Assembly: GCA_052034115.1 (NCBI GenBank) | Contig: JBPOIZ010000016.1 | Coordinates: 1-64,000, forward strand | DNA length: 64,000 nt | Origin: Lutibacillus sp052034115 | Lineage (GTDB): Bacteria; Actinomycetota; Actinomycetes; Actinomycetales; Dermatophilaceae | Direction: 5' to 3' | Translations under genes and position numbers: made by a program | The notes under the pieces: model-generated | The model's input: the letters and a program-made list of their open reading frames with translations, nothing else | Databases searched by the model: none | What the model was told of the DNA's origin: nothing | Shown: piece by piece, positions 8,640-17,196 of the stretch | Numbering within the stretch: position 1 is the first letter of the stretch | How the letters are laid out: each line of letters begins with the position of its first letter

Positions 8640-9805
8640 GAGGCAAGCTCGACGGTTGCCCCTGCCAGAAGCCGATCGTCGTCTGCCGAGATCTCTACCC
8701 AGCCATTCGCTTCGTCACCTGGGATGACGGGCACCTCTCGTCGAGTCTGTCCATCGACGAGGACGACGACCACCTCGCCCCCCTTCCCGACGCGCAGCGC
8801 CGTGATCGGCGCCGTCAGGACCCTGTCGGATCCTGGGGGTGTCAAGGTCGCCTTGCCGACCACGCCGACGAGCGCCCTGCCCAGTTCCTCACCGGTGCGA
8901 AGGACCATGGGAGCGGGCTCACCAGCGGTCGTGAGCGCGCCGGTCGCGTCCTTGATCAACTGCGACGCCCAGGCCGGGTTCTTGCCGGTATCCGGCTCGA
9001 AGCTGACCCTGCTTCCCCGCGGGACGGTCCCCTCGATGGGGTACTGAGGAGTGAACGACAGCGAGGGGGCTCCGGTGCTGACCGTCAGGCGTCGCTCGCT
9101 CTCGCTGAGGCTCTCGCCGACGACGGGCCCGGGGCTGACGACAGTGGCCGGCAGTGTCGCTATTCCGGCCCACCATCCTCCCGGAAGGTAGGGCGTTGGG
9201 TTACCAGCCGCGCCACCGCTCGACGCCGGGCCGCCCGATTCGCCGGCAGACCCCGACGAGCCATTCGGCGCCGCATCACCTGGGCTCGCCGCTCGAGGAA
9301 GGGCGTATCCATCGGCCTGGACGATGGACTCGAGCATCGACATGTCAGATGCCGTGATCTTCGGGCCGGTTGAAACCGGCTTGCCGGCCTTCGACAAGCT
9401 CGCCTTGACGGCTCGAACATCGGGTCCGGAGTCGCCGATTCGAACGTCTCGGTATCCGGAGAAGGCGCACTCGATGGCGAGCACCGGGTGTCCCACAACC
9501 TCCACCAGCACATCCAGCGGTGACACCTTGCGTCCCTTGACCACCGTGACCCCAGTCACCACATCGGCACCATCGCCCTGGGCCGGAAGCCGAACGCTCG
9601 TCGGTGCCGGGTAGACCACTTCGCCTCGTCCATGGACTGCAGGATGGACGGAGCGCATCTCGAGTTGGGCGGTGGGTGTCGTCGGGGTCGGCGGCGCGGC
9701 GGTTGCCGCGCGTTGCTCGGGGGACGTGACGCGTCCTGCGGTGAAGGCCAAACCCGCCGTGACAACCGCCGCAAGGGCGACGATCATGATCGTCCGACGA
9801 GACAT
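8636..9805 (-). CDS. Membrane-fusion (HlyD-like) adaptor with peptidoglycan-binding segment
   Basis: 389-residue secreted or anchored protein. A single N-terminal transmembrane/signal helix (about 6-25) is followed by a region with a PG_binding_1-like motif (GDSGPDVRAVKASLSKAG, about 130-147), a Gly/Ser-rich linker (about 185-220) and beta-rich adaptor segments ending in PVIPGDEANGWVEI. This is the domain mix of the peptidoglycan-binding/efflux adaptor proteins that accompany MacB-like ABC pairs in Gram-positive bacteriocin-type operons. The start overlaps the lipoprotein stop (TGATG). It likely bridges the cell-wall side of the ABC permease. Confidence 0.75.
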   Translation of the reverse strand: MSRRTIMIVALAAVVTAGLAFTAGRVTSPEQRAATAAPPTPTTPTAQLEMRSVHPAVHGRGEVVYPAPTSVRLPAQGDGADVVTGVTVVKGRKVSPLDVLVEVVGHPVLAIECAFSGYRDVRIGDSGPDVRAVKASLSKAGKPVSTGPKITASDMSMLESIVQADGYALPRAASPGDAAPNGSSGSAGESGGPASSGGAAGNPTPYLPGGWWAGIATLPATVVSPGPVVGESLSESERRLTVSTGAPSLSFTPQYPIEGTVPRGSRVSFEPDTGKNPAWASQLIKDATGALTTAGEPAPMVLRTGEELGRALVGVVGKATLTPPGSDRVLTAPITALRVGKGGEVVVVLVDGQTRREVPVIPGDEANGWVEISADDDRLLAGATVELAS

Positions 9806-10719
9806 CAGCCGGCTGCCAGCATCGCTGCCACTTCAGCCGAGACCTGGGCGGCGAGGTCGGGATGCGCCTCAAGGTATGCCGTCTCGGCTTCGTCGCGGAC
9901 CGCGAAGAAGACGGGTGTGTACCGCGTGTTCAGGCAGCCCCAGTCGGCGGCCGCCATGGACAACTCGTCCGCATGCAGGGTGCGCGCAGCTGCATCCGAG
10001 AGGCCCCCTTCGGAGTCCTGGGCGGCGAACAATCGGCGCTCCATCTGAGCCGGGGGATCGTCGAACGTCGACACCGCAAACCCTCGTTCCGCCATACAAC
10101 TGCGCCAGGCGGATATGGCGTTCAGGACGCGGGGGTCAGCCATCACTTTCGCCGCAACCTCAGCCAGGTCGCGACCCATCTGGTCATACGCGGGTGAGAA
10201 CGTGGTGCGACGCGCCGCATGAAAACACTGGTCGAAGGCGGAGTCGAAGGCCCTGGACTGGGCCTCACTCATTCCGTTCTTGAAGGTGTCGAGAGACTGC
10301 AACTGATCATCGAGGCGCGGTATTCCGACTGCGTTGCTCGTCACGCCGTAGCCGTGTGTCTCTCGGAATTTCCGGTCGGCAACCCGGGTGCCGAGCAGCG
10401 CGGTAACGCGATCTAGGGACACCAGCGCGCGAGGTCGGCCTTGAAGGGTGATTGGCGGAAATCCGAGGTCGGTCAGACATGCCTCGACGGCTCGATTGAT
10501 GCGCGTTTCACTCGCGATCTGAACCGACACGAAGTCCGCACCACCGCTCATGACGGTCCACATGGGGCCATCAGTCACGTCCCCAGTACGCGCAGGGCTT
10601 GGTGAAAGAGCAGCGGCTCCCGTGGTCGTGCCGGACGGTACCGACAAGGACCCCGGGGTAACCTCGCCGGAGCAGGCCGCCAGGAAGACAAGGGCCAGCA
10701 CGGCTGCAGAGCGTTTCAC
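9805..10719 (-). CDS. Predicted lipoprotein of the small-peptide export operon
   Basis: About 304 residues. The chosen start is GTG 10719 (VKRSAAVLALV), which has GAGG about 10 nt upstream and gives a short KR-type signal peptide ending in the lipobox LAAC. The GTG at 10746 is a weaker alternative. The mature part is mainly alpha-helical, with four Cys (ACL, QCF, SCM, WGCL) that may form two disulfides. No enzyme motif was recognised. It stands between the peptide gene and the adaptor, so a role in immunity, sensing or delivery of the peptide is plausible but inferred. Confidence 0.7.
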   Translation of the reverse strand: MKRSAAVLALVFLAACSGEVTPGSLSVPSGTTTGAAALSPSPARTGDVTDGPMWTVMSGGADFVSVQIASETRINRAVEACLTDLGFPPITLQGRPRALVSLDRVTALLGTRVADRKFRETHGYGVTSNAVGIPRLDDQLQSLDTFKNGMSEAQSRAFDSAFDQCFHAARRTTFSPAYDQMGRDLAEVAAKVMADPRVLNAISAWRSCMAERGFAVSTFDDPPAQMERRLFAAQDSEGGLSDAAARTLHADELSMAAADWGCLNTRYTPVFFAVRDEAETAYLEAHPDLAAQVSAEVAAMLAAG

Positions 10720-10755
10720 CAGTGAATGCCTCGGGAGGTCGAGCACGAATAGCGC

Positions 10756-10950
10756 CTACGCGACAGCCGTGGGGTTGAAGTACTGGTTGTAGCCGAACGA
10801 TCCCCCAGTGGTGTTGGCTCTCGCCCAAGACCGAGCACAGGTGGGGACAATGAAGTTCGTCCCAAGTTTCTTGTACGGGGATGTATAGGAATCCTGCAGA
10901 TAAGTGCCGCCCGTTGAAGGGGAGACGGGCGATCTCTTCAATGCACGCAT
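10756..10950 (-). CDS. Small peptide, lactococcin 972-like bacteriocin candidate
   Basis: 64 residues from ATG 10950, preceded by AGGGGG about 8 nt upstream; upstream in-frame starts at 10986 and 10998 have poorer context. The C-terminal part reads CARSWARANTTGGSFGYNQYF, which matches the family pattern A-x-x-W-A-K-A-T ... F-Y-Y-N-F of lactococcin 972, and the SYTSPYKK stretch fits its SNYxxxxK segment. Unlike lactococcin 972 there is no clear Sec signal peptide and the GGTW motif is only GGTY. The gene body is about 52-60% GC against about 70% nearby, which suggests acquisition. It heads a lipoprotein-adaptor-ABC operon of the kind linked to this peptide family. Family membership is a pattern judgement, not a search result. 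Confidence 0.5.
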   Translation of the reverse strand: MRALKRSPVSPSTGGTYLQDSYTSPYKKLGTNFIVPTCARSWARANTTGGSFGYNQYFNPTAVA

Positions 10951-10989
10951 CGACCGAACCCCCTGGTAATGGCCTAAGACAAACATGAC

Positions 10990-10997
10990 TGACGTCA
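10990..10997. promoter_or_regulatory. Palindrome TGACGTCA upstream of the small-peptide gene
   Basis: A perfect 8-bp palindrome 40 bp upstream of the peptide ATG, in an AT-rich patch (CATGACTGACGTCATC and ACTATGCATG next to it). It sits where a promoter or operator would lie. No protein can be assigned. Confidence 0.3.
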
Positions 10998-10998
10998 T

Positions 10999-11434
10999 CT
11001 ACTATGCATGGGCGCGGTTGTGGTCGTCAACGCGAGTGGCCAGCGGCGGTCGTCCCAGGTTGCATCAGCCCACCGCCAGGATCCGGGCGCCGACCCTGCC
11101 GGCTGGAGCCGGCAGTCAGGGACATCCTGGGCGGTGCCCGAGGCGCCCGGATGCGGCCCGCCTCCCTTCGGACCCCTCTCCCGGTGTCCCGGCCCCCGGA
11201 TCGCGTCGAGTGGAGGGTTGTGTGGGGCTGCTGGCCGGTGGTAGGCCCCAGATCGCGTCGAGTGGAGGGTTCCTGGCGGCCGAACGGCGACAGCCATGGG
11301 GGTGACCTGCAACACTCGTGGCCGACCCGACCGCCGACGCCGGACGCCCCTGGCGCGACCCTCGCCCTTGTCGAGGCCCACCGCCCCGCCACCCGGCCGA
11401 CCTGTCCTCGACCGTTCGACCCGATGGAGCGCCC
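10999..11434. other. Intergenic region between the peptide operon and plsB
   Basis: No supported gene. It separates divergent units (peptide operon to the left, plsB operon to the right) and so must hold both promoters; I see no consensus boxes. It contains one pair of the 19-nt interspersed repeat (11201-11219 and 11253-11271). Confidence 0.6.
11196..11275 (+). repeat. Paired 19-nt interspersed repeat, copies 1 and 2
   Basis: Core TCGCGTCGAGTGGAGGGTT at 11201-11219 and again at 11253-11271, each preceded by GGCCCC plus a purine-rich GGA/AGA. The two copies are 52 bp apart. The same core (TCGCGTTSAGTGGAGGGTT) recurs as a second pair at 35903 and 35954 with 51-bp spacing. It is not palindromic and matches no known mobile element that I recognise. 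Confidence 0.85.
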
Positions 11435-13288
11435 GTGACGTCGCCAGCCCGATCGTCGAGCCCTGCCGACGGCCTCGACCCGGATCACCTGCTCGATGAG
11501 CCCTCGATCGCCGAGGCCCTCAAGCGCTACGCGGCCGAGAAGTCGGTGCCGATCGAGCAGGTGCGCAAGGAGGCCCGGGGCTACTTCGCCGAGATGCTTG
11601 CCTCGCACACCGACCGGGCGACGTCCACGTGGAACCGCTTCGGGTCCTGGATGCTGCGGGCTCACGACGTCGTCGTCGACGAGGAGGTGCTCGTGCGGCT
11701 GCGCGATCTGGACCGCAAGCACTCCCTAGCCCTGGTCTTCTCGCACCGCTCCTACCTCGACGGATGGGTGCTGCCGCTGGCGCTGGCGGCTCGGCGGTTC
11801 TCGCCCACATTCACCTTTGGCGGCGCCAACCTCGACATGCCATTCCTCGGCACCTTGGCCAGCAACACCGGGATCATCTTCATCCGGCGGGCCACCAAGG
11901 ACGTCCCCGTCTACCGGCTCGCCCTGCGCGGCTACATCGCCTACCTCGTGCGCCACAAGGCGAACCTCGCGTGGTCCATCGAGGGCGGTCGGACGCGCAC
12001 CGGAAAGCTGCGCCCGCCGGTGCACGGCATCATGCGCTACCTCGCCGACGCCATCGAGGCCGCAGGTCCCGATGCCTCGGACGTCATGGTCGTGCCGATC
12101 GCCATCGTCTACGACCAGCTCCACGAAGTCGGGCGGATGACGGCTGAGGCCAAGGGTGGGCGCAAGCGGCCCGAGGACTTCCGCTGGCTGGTGTCCTTCG
12201 CGCGATCCCAGCAGCGCCGCCTGGGGCGCGCCTACCTCAGCGTCGGCGAGCCGATCCCGCTTCGCGAGCGGATGACCGAGCTGCGGGCCGAAGGCAACGA
12301 CACCAACCGAGCCGTCGAACGGGTGGCACTCGATGTCAGCCACCGGATCAACCGGGCGACGCCGGTCACGGTCACGGCGATCGTCTGTCTGGCGCTGCTC
12401 GGCGCCGATCGGGCCCTCAGCTTCGATCGGGTCCTCGACACGGTCTCCCCGCTGGCGCGCTACATCGCCGACCGCAACTGGCCGGTCGCCGGGGCGGCCA
12501 CCTTGACGGACCGCTCGACGATCCGCCGGGCCCTCCAGGAACTGGTCGCCTCCGGGGTTCTGTCCTGCTACGAGGCCGGCACCGAACCGGTATGGCGGAT
12601 CGCCCCCGACCAGCACCTCATCGCCGCGTTCTACCGCAACACGGTCATCCACATCCTCGTCGAGCGGGCCATCGGCGAGGTCGCCCTCCTCGCCGCCGGC
12701 ACCGCCAAGGCCGGCCCGGACGGACCACCCATCGACGCCGTCGAGACGGCCTGGGAGCAGGCGCTCGAACTGCGCGACCTGCTGAAGTTCGAGTTCTTCT
12801 TCCCCTCCCGCGAGGACTTCCGCTCCGAGTTGAGGGCCGAGCTCGACCTCCTCGCGCCGGACCTGGATCGGCCGCTGACCCCGGAGTCGGCAGCACAGTT
12901 GCTCGTCGACGCCCGGCCCCACCTGGCTCACCTCGTCCTGCGGCCGTTCCTCGACGCATATCTGCTGGTGGCCGATCGGCTCGTCGCGGCCGGCGACGCC
13001 GACGTCGCCGGGCCGGACCAGGACGACCTGCTCACCGAGGCCCTGCACGTCGGTGAGCAGTGGGAGCTCCAGCGCCGGATCGCCAGCGCAGAGTCGGTGT
13101 CCCTCGAGTTGTTCCGCACCGGGCTGAAGCTCGCGGGGCACCGGGGACTGCTCACTGCCGAAGGCGCGAGCGACCTCGCGCAGCGCCGCACCGCCTTCCG
13201 GGACGAACTGGCCGCACACGTGGCTCGGCTCGGCGAGATTGCCGAGCTGGCCCGACGGGTGAGCGAGGAGCGTCATGGAGCTGGCTGA
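11435..13288 (+). CDS. plsB: Glycerol-3-phosphate 1-O-acyltransferase (PlsB-like)
   Basis: 617 residues; acylates sn-glycerol-3-phosphate, the first step of phospholipid and triacylglycerol synthesis. Acyltransferase motifs in order: HRSYLD (the Hx4D catalytic box), GIIFIRR, IEGGRTRTGKL and VVPIAIVYD. The length and the long helical C-terminal half match the PlsB rather than the short PlsC class. Start GTG 11435 has GGAG 6-7 nt upstream. Its 3' end overlaps the next gene by 14 nt, and the next three genes are all acylglycerol enzymes, so this is an operon. Confidence 0.92.
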   Translation: MTSPARSSSPADGLDPDHLLDEPSIAEALKRYAAEKSVPIEQVRKEARGYFAEMLASHTDRATSTWNRFGSWMLRAHDVVVDEEVLVRLRDLDRKHSLALVFSHRSYLDGWVLPLALAARRFSPTFTFGGANLDMPFLGTLASNTGIIFIRRATKDVPVYRLALRGYIAYLVRHKANLAWSIEGGRTRTGKLRPPVHGIMRYLADAIEAAGPDASDVMVVPIAIVYDQLHEVGRMTAEAKGGRKRPEDFRWLVSFARSQQRRLGRAYLSVGEPIPLRERMTELRAEGNDTNRAVERVALDVSHRINRATPVTVTAIVCLALLGADRALSFDRVLDTVSPLARYIADRNWPVAGAATLTDRSTIRRALQELVASGVLSCYEAGTEPVWRIAPDQHLIAAFYRNTVIHILVERAIGEVALLAAGTAKAGPDGPPIDAVETAWEQALELRDLLKFEFFFPSREDFRSELRAELDLLAPDLDRPLTPESAAQLLVDARPHLAHLVLRPFLDAYLLVADRLVAAGDADVAGPDQDDLLTEALHVGEQWELQRRIASAESVSLELFRTGLKLAGHRGLLTAEGASDLAQRRTAFRDELAAHVARLGEIAELARRVSEERHGAG

Positions 13289-14744
13289 TCATCTGGCCGT
13301 GCTGGAGGCGGGCCCGCGAGGCGCCCACATCGCGGCGTTCTTCGACCTCGACGGCACCCTGGTGGCCGGCTTCACCGCCAACGCGTTCTTCACCGATCAG
13401 GTGCGTCGCCGTCAGATCGGCATCCGCGAGGCGGCCAAGACGATCGTCGCGGCCGTCGACGGGACCTATCTCGGCGGCAACCCGCTCAAGGGCGGCGACA
13501 AGGCGTTCGAGGCGGTCGCTGGGCAGACCGAGGACACTCTCGGCGACCTCGGCGAGCGACTCTTCGTCCAGAAGATCGCCCGCACCATCCGTCGCGAGGC
13601 CCGCGAGCTGGTCCGGGCCCACCAGCGTCTCGGGCACACGGTGGTGGTGTCCTCGGCGGCCACGGCATACCAGGTCCGGCCGGTCGCCCGAGACCTGGGC
13701 ATCGAGCACCTCGTGTGCACCGAGCTGGAGGTCGTCGACGGCGTCCTCACCGGCAAGGTCGTCGGCCGGATGCGGTGGGGCCGGGAGAAGGCGGTGGGCG
13801 TGCGGACCTTCGCCAAGGACCACGGCATCGACCTGGCGAAGAGCTACGGCTACGGCAACGGCACCGAGGACATCGACTTCCTCGCCACCGTCGGCAACCC
13901 CGTGGCGCTCAGCCCGGATGCCGGGCTCCGCCGAGGCGCCGCGACGGTCGACTGGCCGGTGCTCGACCTGCGCGACCCCCTCGGGGCCGACGTGGTCAGC
14001 GCGGCCCGAACCGTCGCGGCGCTCGGTGGCATGAATGCCGGTGCGGTCACCGGCTTCGCCCTCGGTATGGCGACCGGGTCTCGCCGCCGCGGGCGGCGCA
14101 CCGGAGTGGCGCTGGCGTGCGAGACGGCCCTGCGCCTTGCCGGGGTGGACCTCCGTGTCGTCGGTGCCGAGCATCTCGACCAGGCCCGCCCAGCCGTCGT
14201 CGTCGCCAATCACCAGAGCTCCATCGACCCGGTCGTCGTCGCCTCACTGCTCGGTGGGGACTTCACCGTCGTCGCGAAGAAGGAGGCCCGCTGGGACCCC
14301 CGGGCCATTCTCGGCTCGGTGCTGCTGGACCCGGCATACATCGACCGCGGCAACTCCGAGCAGGCGCGGGCCACCCTGGCCGAGGTCGCCGACCGGATCC
14401 GGGGCGGGACCTCCCTGCTCATCTTCCCCGAGGGGACGCGCTCGCCGACGCCACGGCTGGGTCGGTTCCGCAAGGGGGCCTTCCACCTGGCTGCCCAGGC
14501 CGGCGTCCCGGTCCTGCCCGTCGTGCTGCGCAACACCGGCGAGGTCCTGCCGCGGCACAGCAAGGTCATCCGCCCCGGCGTCATCGACATCGCGGTGCTC
14601 CCGCCGCTGCACGACTGGTCGGTGGAGACCATGGACGAGCGGGTCGCGGCGCTGCAGTCCGCCTTCGACGCCACCCTGACCGACTGGCCGACATACCCCG
14701 CTGCTGACCTACCGAACCCAACCGAAGGAGATCCCCATGCGTAA
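13275..14744 (+). CDS. HAD-IB phosphatase fused to 1-acylglycerol-3-phosphate acyltransferase (PlsC)
   Basis: 489-residue bifunctional protein. Residues about 1-230 are a HAD/SerB-type phosphatase (FFDLDGTLVAG nucleophile loop, VVSSAA motif 2, GYGNGTEDIDF motif 4). Residues about 265-470 are a PlsC acyltransferase (NHQSSID = Hx4D box, FPEGTRS motif). Such fusions are well known in actinobacteria. The acyltransferase would make phosphatidic acid; the phosphatase half could act on lysophosphatidate or phosphatidate on the way to diacylglycerol, which is inference. It overlaps plsB by 14 nt and gpsA by 8 nt. Confidence 0.92.
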   Translation: MELADHLAVLEAGPRGAHIAAFFDLDGTLVAGFTANAFFTDQVRRRQIGIREAAKTIVAAVDGTYLGGNPLKGGDKAFEAVAGQTEDTLGDLGERLFVQKIARTIRREARELVRAHQRLGHTVVVSSAATAYQVRPVARDLGIEHLVCTELEVVDGVLTGKVVGRMRWGREKAVGVRTFAKDHGIDLAKSYGYGNGTEDIDFLATVGNPVALSPDAGLRRGAATVDWPVLDLRDPLGADVVSAARTVAALGGMNAGAVTGFALGMATGSRRRGRRTGVALACETALRLAGVDLRVVGAEHLDQARPAVVVANHQSSIDPVVVASLLGGDFTVVAKKEARWDPRAILGSVLLDPAYIDRGNSEQARATLAEVADRIRGGTSLLIFPEGTRSPTPRLGRFRKGAFHLAAQAGVPVLPVVLRNTGEVLPRHSKVIRPGVIDIAVLPPLHDWSVETMDERVAALQSAFDATLTDWPTYPAADLPNPTEGDPHA

Positions 14745-15747
14745 GGGGCAGGTGACCGTCCTCGGGGGCGGATCGTGGGGCACCGCGGTCGCCTCGATTG
14801 CGGCGCGGAACACCACCACCGTCATGTGGGCCCGCAACGAGCAGACCGTCGCCGACGTCAACGAGCGGCACGTCAACTCGCGCTACCTCGACGACCTCGC
14901 GCTGCACCCCAACCTCACCGCGACGAGCGACGTGGAGGAAGCGGTCAGCCGCGCCGACGTCCTCGTCCTGGGGGTGCCGTCCCACGCATGCCGGTCCACG
15001 CTGTCCGAGGTCGCCGAGTTCCTGCGGCCCTGGGTGCCGGTGGTCTCACTGGTCAAAGGGCTCGAGCAGGGCTCGCGCATGCGGATCACCCAGGTCGTCG
15101 CCGAGGTCCTGCCCGGTCACCCCGTCGGGGTGCTGACCGGCCCGAACATCGCCCGCGAGGTGGTCCAGGGTTTTGCCGCCGCATCCACCCTCGCGATGCC
15201 TGACCAGGGTCAGGCCGAACAGCTGCAACGGCTGCTCAGCGCGACGATGTTCCGCGTCTACACCTCCACCGACGTCGTCGGAGCCGAGGTCGCCGGCGCG
15301 CTGAAGAACATCTTCGCCATCGCCACCGGGCTCGGCGACGGCCTCGAGGCGGGCGACAACACGCGCGCCATGGTCATCACCCGATCGCTGCGCGAGCTGT
15401 CCCGGCTCGGGGTCGCCATGGGCGGCCAGGAACAGACTTTCTCCGGGCTCGCGGGCATGGGCGACCTCATCACCACGTGCACCAGCCCCTACAGCCGCAA
15501 CCGCCGGGTGGGGATGCGCCTGGCCCAGGGTCGCACCCTCGATGAGATCGCCGCCGAGCTCAAGCAGGTCGCCGAGGGCGTCAAGTCCTCCTCGGTGGTC
15601 GTCCAGCTCGCCGAGGAGTTCGGCGTAGAGATGCGGATCGCCCGCGAGGTCGACGCCGTCATCAACCATGGTCAGCCGGTCGGGGCCGCATACCGCGGCC
15701 TGCTTCGAGAGCGGCCGACGCACGAGTTCGACGACACGGGCTGGTAG
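14737..15747 (+). CDS. gpsA: NAD(P)-dependent glycerol-3-phosphate dehydrogenase
   Basis: 336 residues; reduces dihydroxyacetone phosphate to sn-glycerol-3-phosphate, the substrate of the acyltransferase two genes upstream. It has the N-terminal Rossmann motif VLGGGSWGTA, the SLVKGLEQGS and TGPNIAREV segments, the catalytic Lys in AGALKNIFAIA, and the GLAGMGDLITTC signature. The Shine-Dalgarno GAAGGAG lies inside the end of the preceding gene, 6 nt before the ATG. Length is normal for the family. Confidence 0.96.
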   Translation: MRKGQVTVLGGGSWGTAVASIAARNTTTVMWARNEQTVADVNERHVNSRYLDDLALHPNLTATSDVEEAVSRADVLVLGVPSHACRSTLSEVAEFLRPWVPVVSLVKGLEQGSRMRITQVVAEVLPGHPVGVLTGPNIAREVVQGFAAASTLAMPDQGQAEQLQRLLSATMFRVYTSTDVVGAEVAGALKNIFAIATGLGDGLEAGDNTRAMVITRSLRELSRLGVAMGGQEQTFSGLAGMGDLITTCTSPYSRNRRVGMRLAQGRTLDEIAAELKQVAEGVKSSSVVVQLAEEFGVEMRIAREVDAVINHGQPVGAAYRGLLRERPTHEFDDTGW

Positions 15748-15750
15748 ACC

Positions 15751-17187
15751 GTGTCCGACTCCGCACGCGAACGCAACGAGCGCGCCTGGGCGTTGGCCAG
15801 CCGGTGGGGCCGAGCCGAGACGATGAACGAGCTCGAGGCGGCCATGTGGCGCTCCGAGCGACACCCGCAGCAGTCCTCGACCATCGCCAGCCTGCTCCTG
15901 CTGGACCGAGCTCCGGACTGGGGCCGGCTCGTCGCGGCCCACGAGTGGGCGACATCGCTCATCCCCAGGACCCGGCAGCGGGTCGTCGAGCCGCTCCTGC
16001 CGACTGGGCCGCCGGCCTGGGCCATGGACGACCACTTCGCCATGGGCTACCACCTGCGCCGGATGCAGCTCGGGCCGCGGGACTCGTTTGCCGACCTGCT
16101 CGAGCTGACCCAGAGCCTGGTGCTCACGCCCTTCGACCGCACCCGCCCGCTGTGGGAGGCCACCCTCATCGAGGGGTTGGACGACGGCCGAGCGGCATAC
16201 CTGCTCAAGGTGCACCACTCGTTGACCGACGGCCTCGGCGCGGTTCAGCTGCTCTCCGCCGTCCAGAGCCGCACCCGCGAGCACACCGAGGACAAGCCGC
16301 GCGGCCCTGAGCCGGACGGGACGCCACCGGACCGGCTCGGCGTCACCGTCGACGGTGCGCTGGACGTCGTGCGCGATCTGCCCGGCCTGGTCGTTGACGC
16401 GGTCGTCGCCTCCCGTCACGTCCTCACCGACCCCGGCGGTATGGCGTCGCAGGCGTTGCGTTTCGCAGCGTCGCTGCGCCGGGTCGTCTCACCGCCCCCG
16501 GCTGCACCGTCGCCTCTGTTCGAGGGCCGCGACGGACGCCGCTGGATCCTGCGGACGTTGGAGTGTTCGCTGCGCGACCTGCGTGCGGCGGGGAAGGCTG
16601 CCGGGGGGTCGGTCAACGACGCCTACCTGGCCGCATTGCTCGGAGGGCTGCGGCGCTATCACGAAGCTCACGGGGTGGCGATCGACGATATTCCGGTCAC
16701 CGTGCCGGTATCTCTTCGTCGTTCCGATGACCCGGTCGGCGGCAATTCCTTCGCCGGCGCGATGTTTGCAGCGCCCATCGGCATGGCCGACCCGGCCGAC
16801 CGGATCGCGGCGATCCGGGGAGCCATCCTGTCGCAGATCAACGAGCCGGCCCTCGACTCCCTCTCGGTCATCACCCCGATCGTCAACCGGCTGCCCTCTG
16901 GGGTCGGCTCAGCGGTCATGCGGCTCGGCGCGCGCACCGACCTGTCCGCGTCCAACGTCCCCGGGCTGCGGGAGAGCGTCTACATGGCCGGCGCCGAGGT
17001 GCAACGGGTCTTCCCGTTCGGCCCGCTGCCCGGTGTCGCCGTGATGTCGGTGATGCTGAGCCACGTGGGGACCTGCTGTTTCGGCCTGACCATCGACGGG
17101 GCTGCCGTGACCGACGTGGAGTTGTTCATGACCTCGATGGAGGATGGCTTGGCCGAAGTCCTGGCGCTCGGCAGGGCCGGCGGCTAG
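15751..17187 (+). CDS. Wax ester synthase / diacylglycerol acyltransferase (WS/DGAT)
   Basis: 478 residues; transfers an acyl group from acyl-CoA to diacylglycerol or a fatty alcohol to form storage lipid. The active-site motif HHSLTDG (HHxxxDG) is at about 152-158 and the conserved NVPG segment near 405. Start GTG 15751 lies 3 nt after the gpsA stop, so it closes a four-gene operon that runs from glycerol-3-phosphate to neutral lipid. It ends 9 bp from a convergent small membrane protein gene. Choice between triacylglycerol and wax ester product cannot be made from sequence alone. Confidence 0.92.
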   Translation: MSDSARERNERAWALASRWGRAETMNELEAAMWRSERHPQQSSTIASLLLLDRAPDWGRLVAAHEWATSLIPRTRQRVVEPLLPTGPPAWAMDDHFAMGYHLRRMQLGPRDSFADLLELTQSLVLTPFDRTRPLWEATLIEGLDDGRAAYLLKVHHSLTDGLGAVQLLSAVQSRTREHTEDKPRGPEPDGTPPDRLGVTVDGALDVVRDLPGLVVDAVVASRHVLTDPGGMASQALRFAASLRRVVSPPPAAPSPLFEGRDGRRWILRTLECSLRDLRAAGKAAGGSVNDAYLAALLGGLRRYHEAHGVAIDDIPVTVPVSLRRSDDPVGGNSFAGAMFAAPIGMADPADRIAAIRGAILSQINEPALDSLSVITPIVNRLPSGVGSAVMRLGARTDLSASNVPGLRESVYMAGAEVQRVFPFGPLPGVAVMSVMLSHVGTCCFGLTIDGAAVTDVELFMTSMEDGLAEVLALGRAGG

Positions 17188-17196
17188 TGGCTGTCC

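Noticed and set aside
8639..8640. Independent start for the ABC ATPase further upstream
   Set aside because: The ATGA overlap with the adaptor stop and the standard N-terminus (ALECHDLAKTY) support ATG 8639.
15046..16419. 457-codon minus-strand frame over gpsA and WS/DGAT
   Set aside because: Antisense to two certain enzymes and without recognisable domains.
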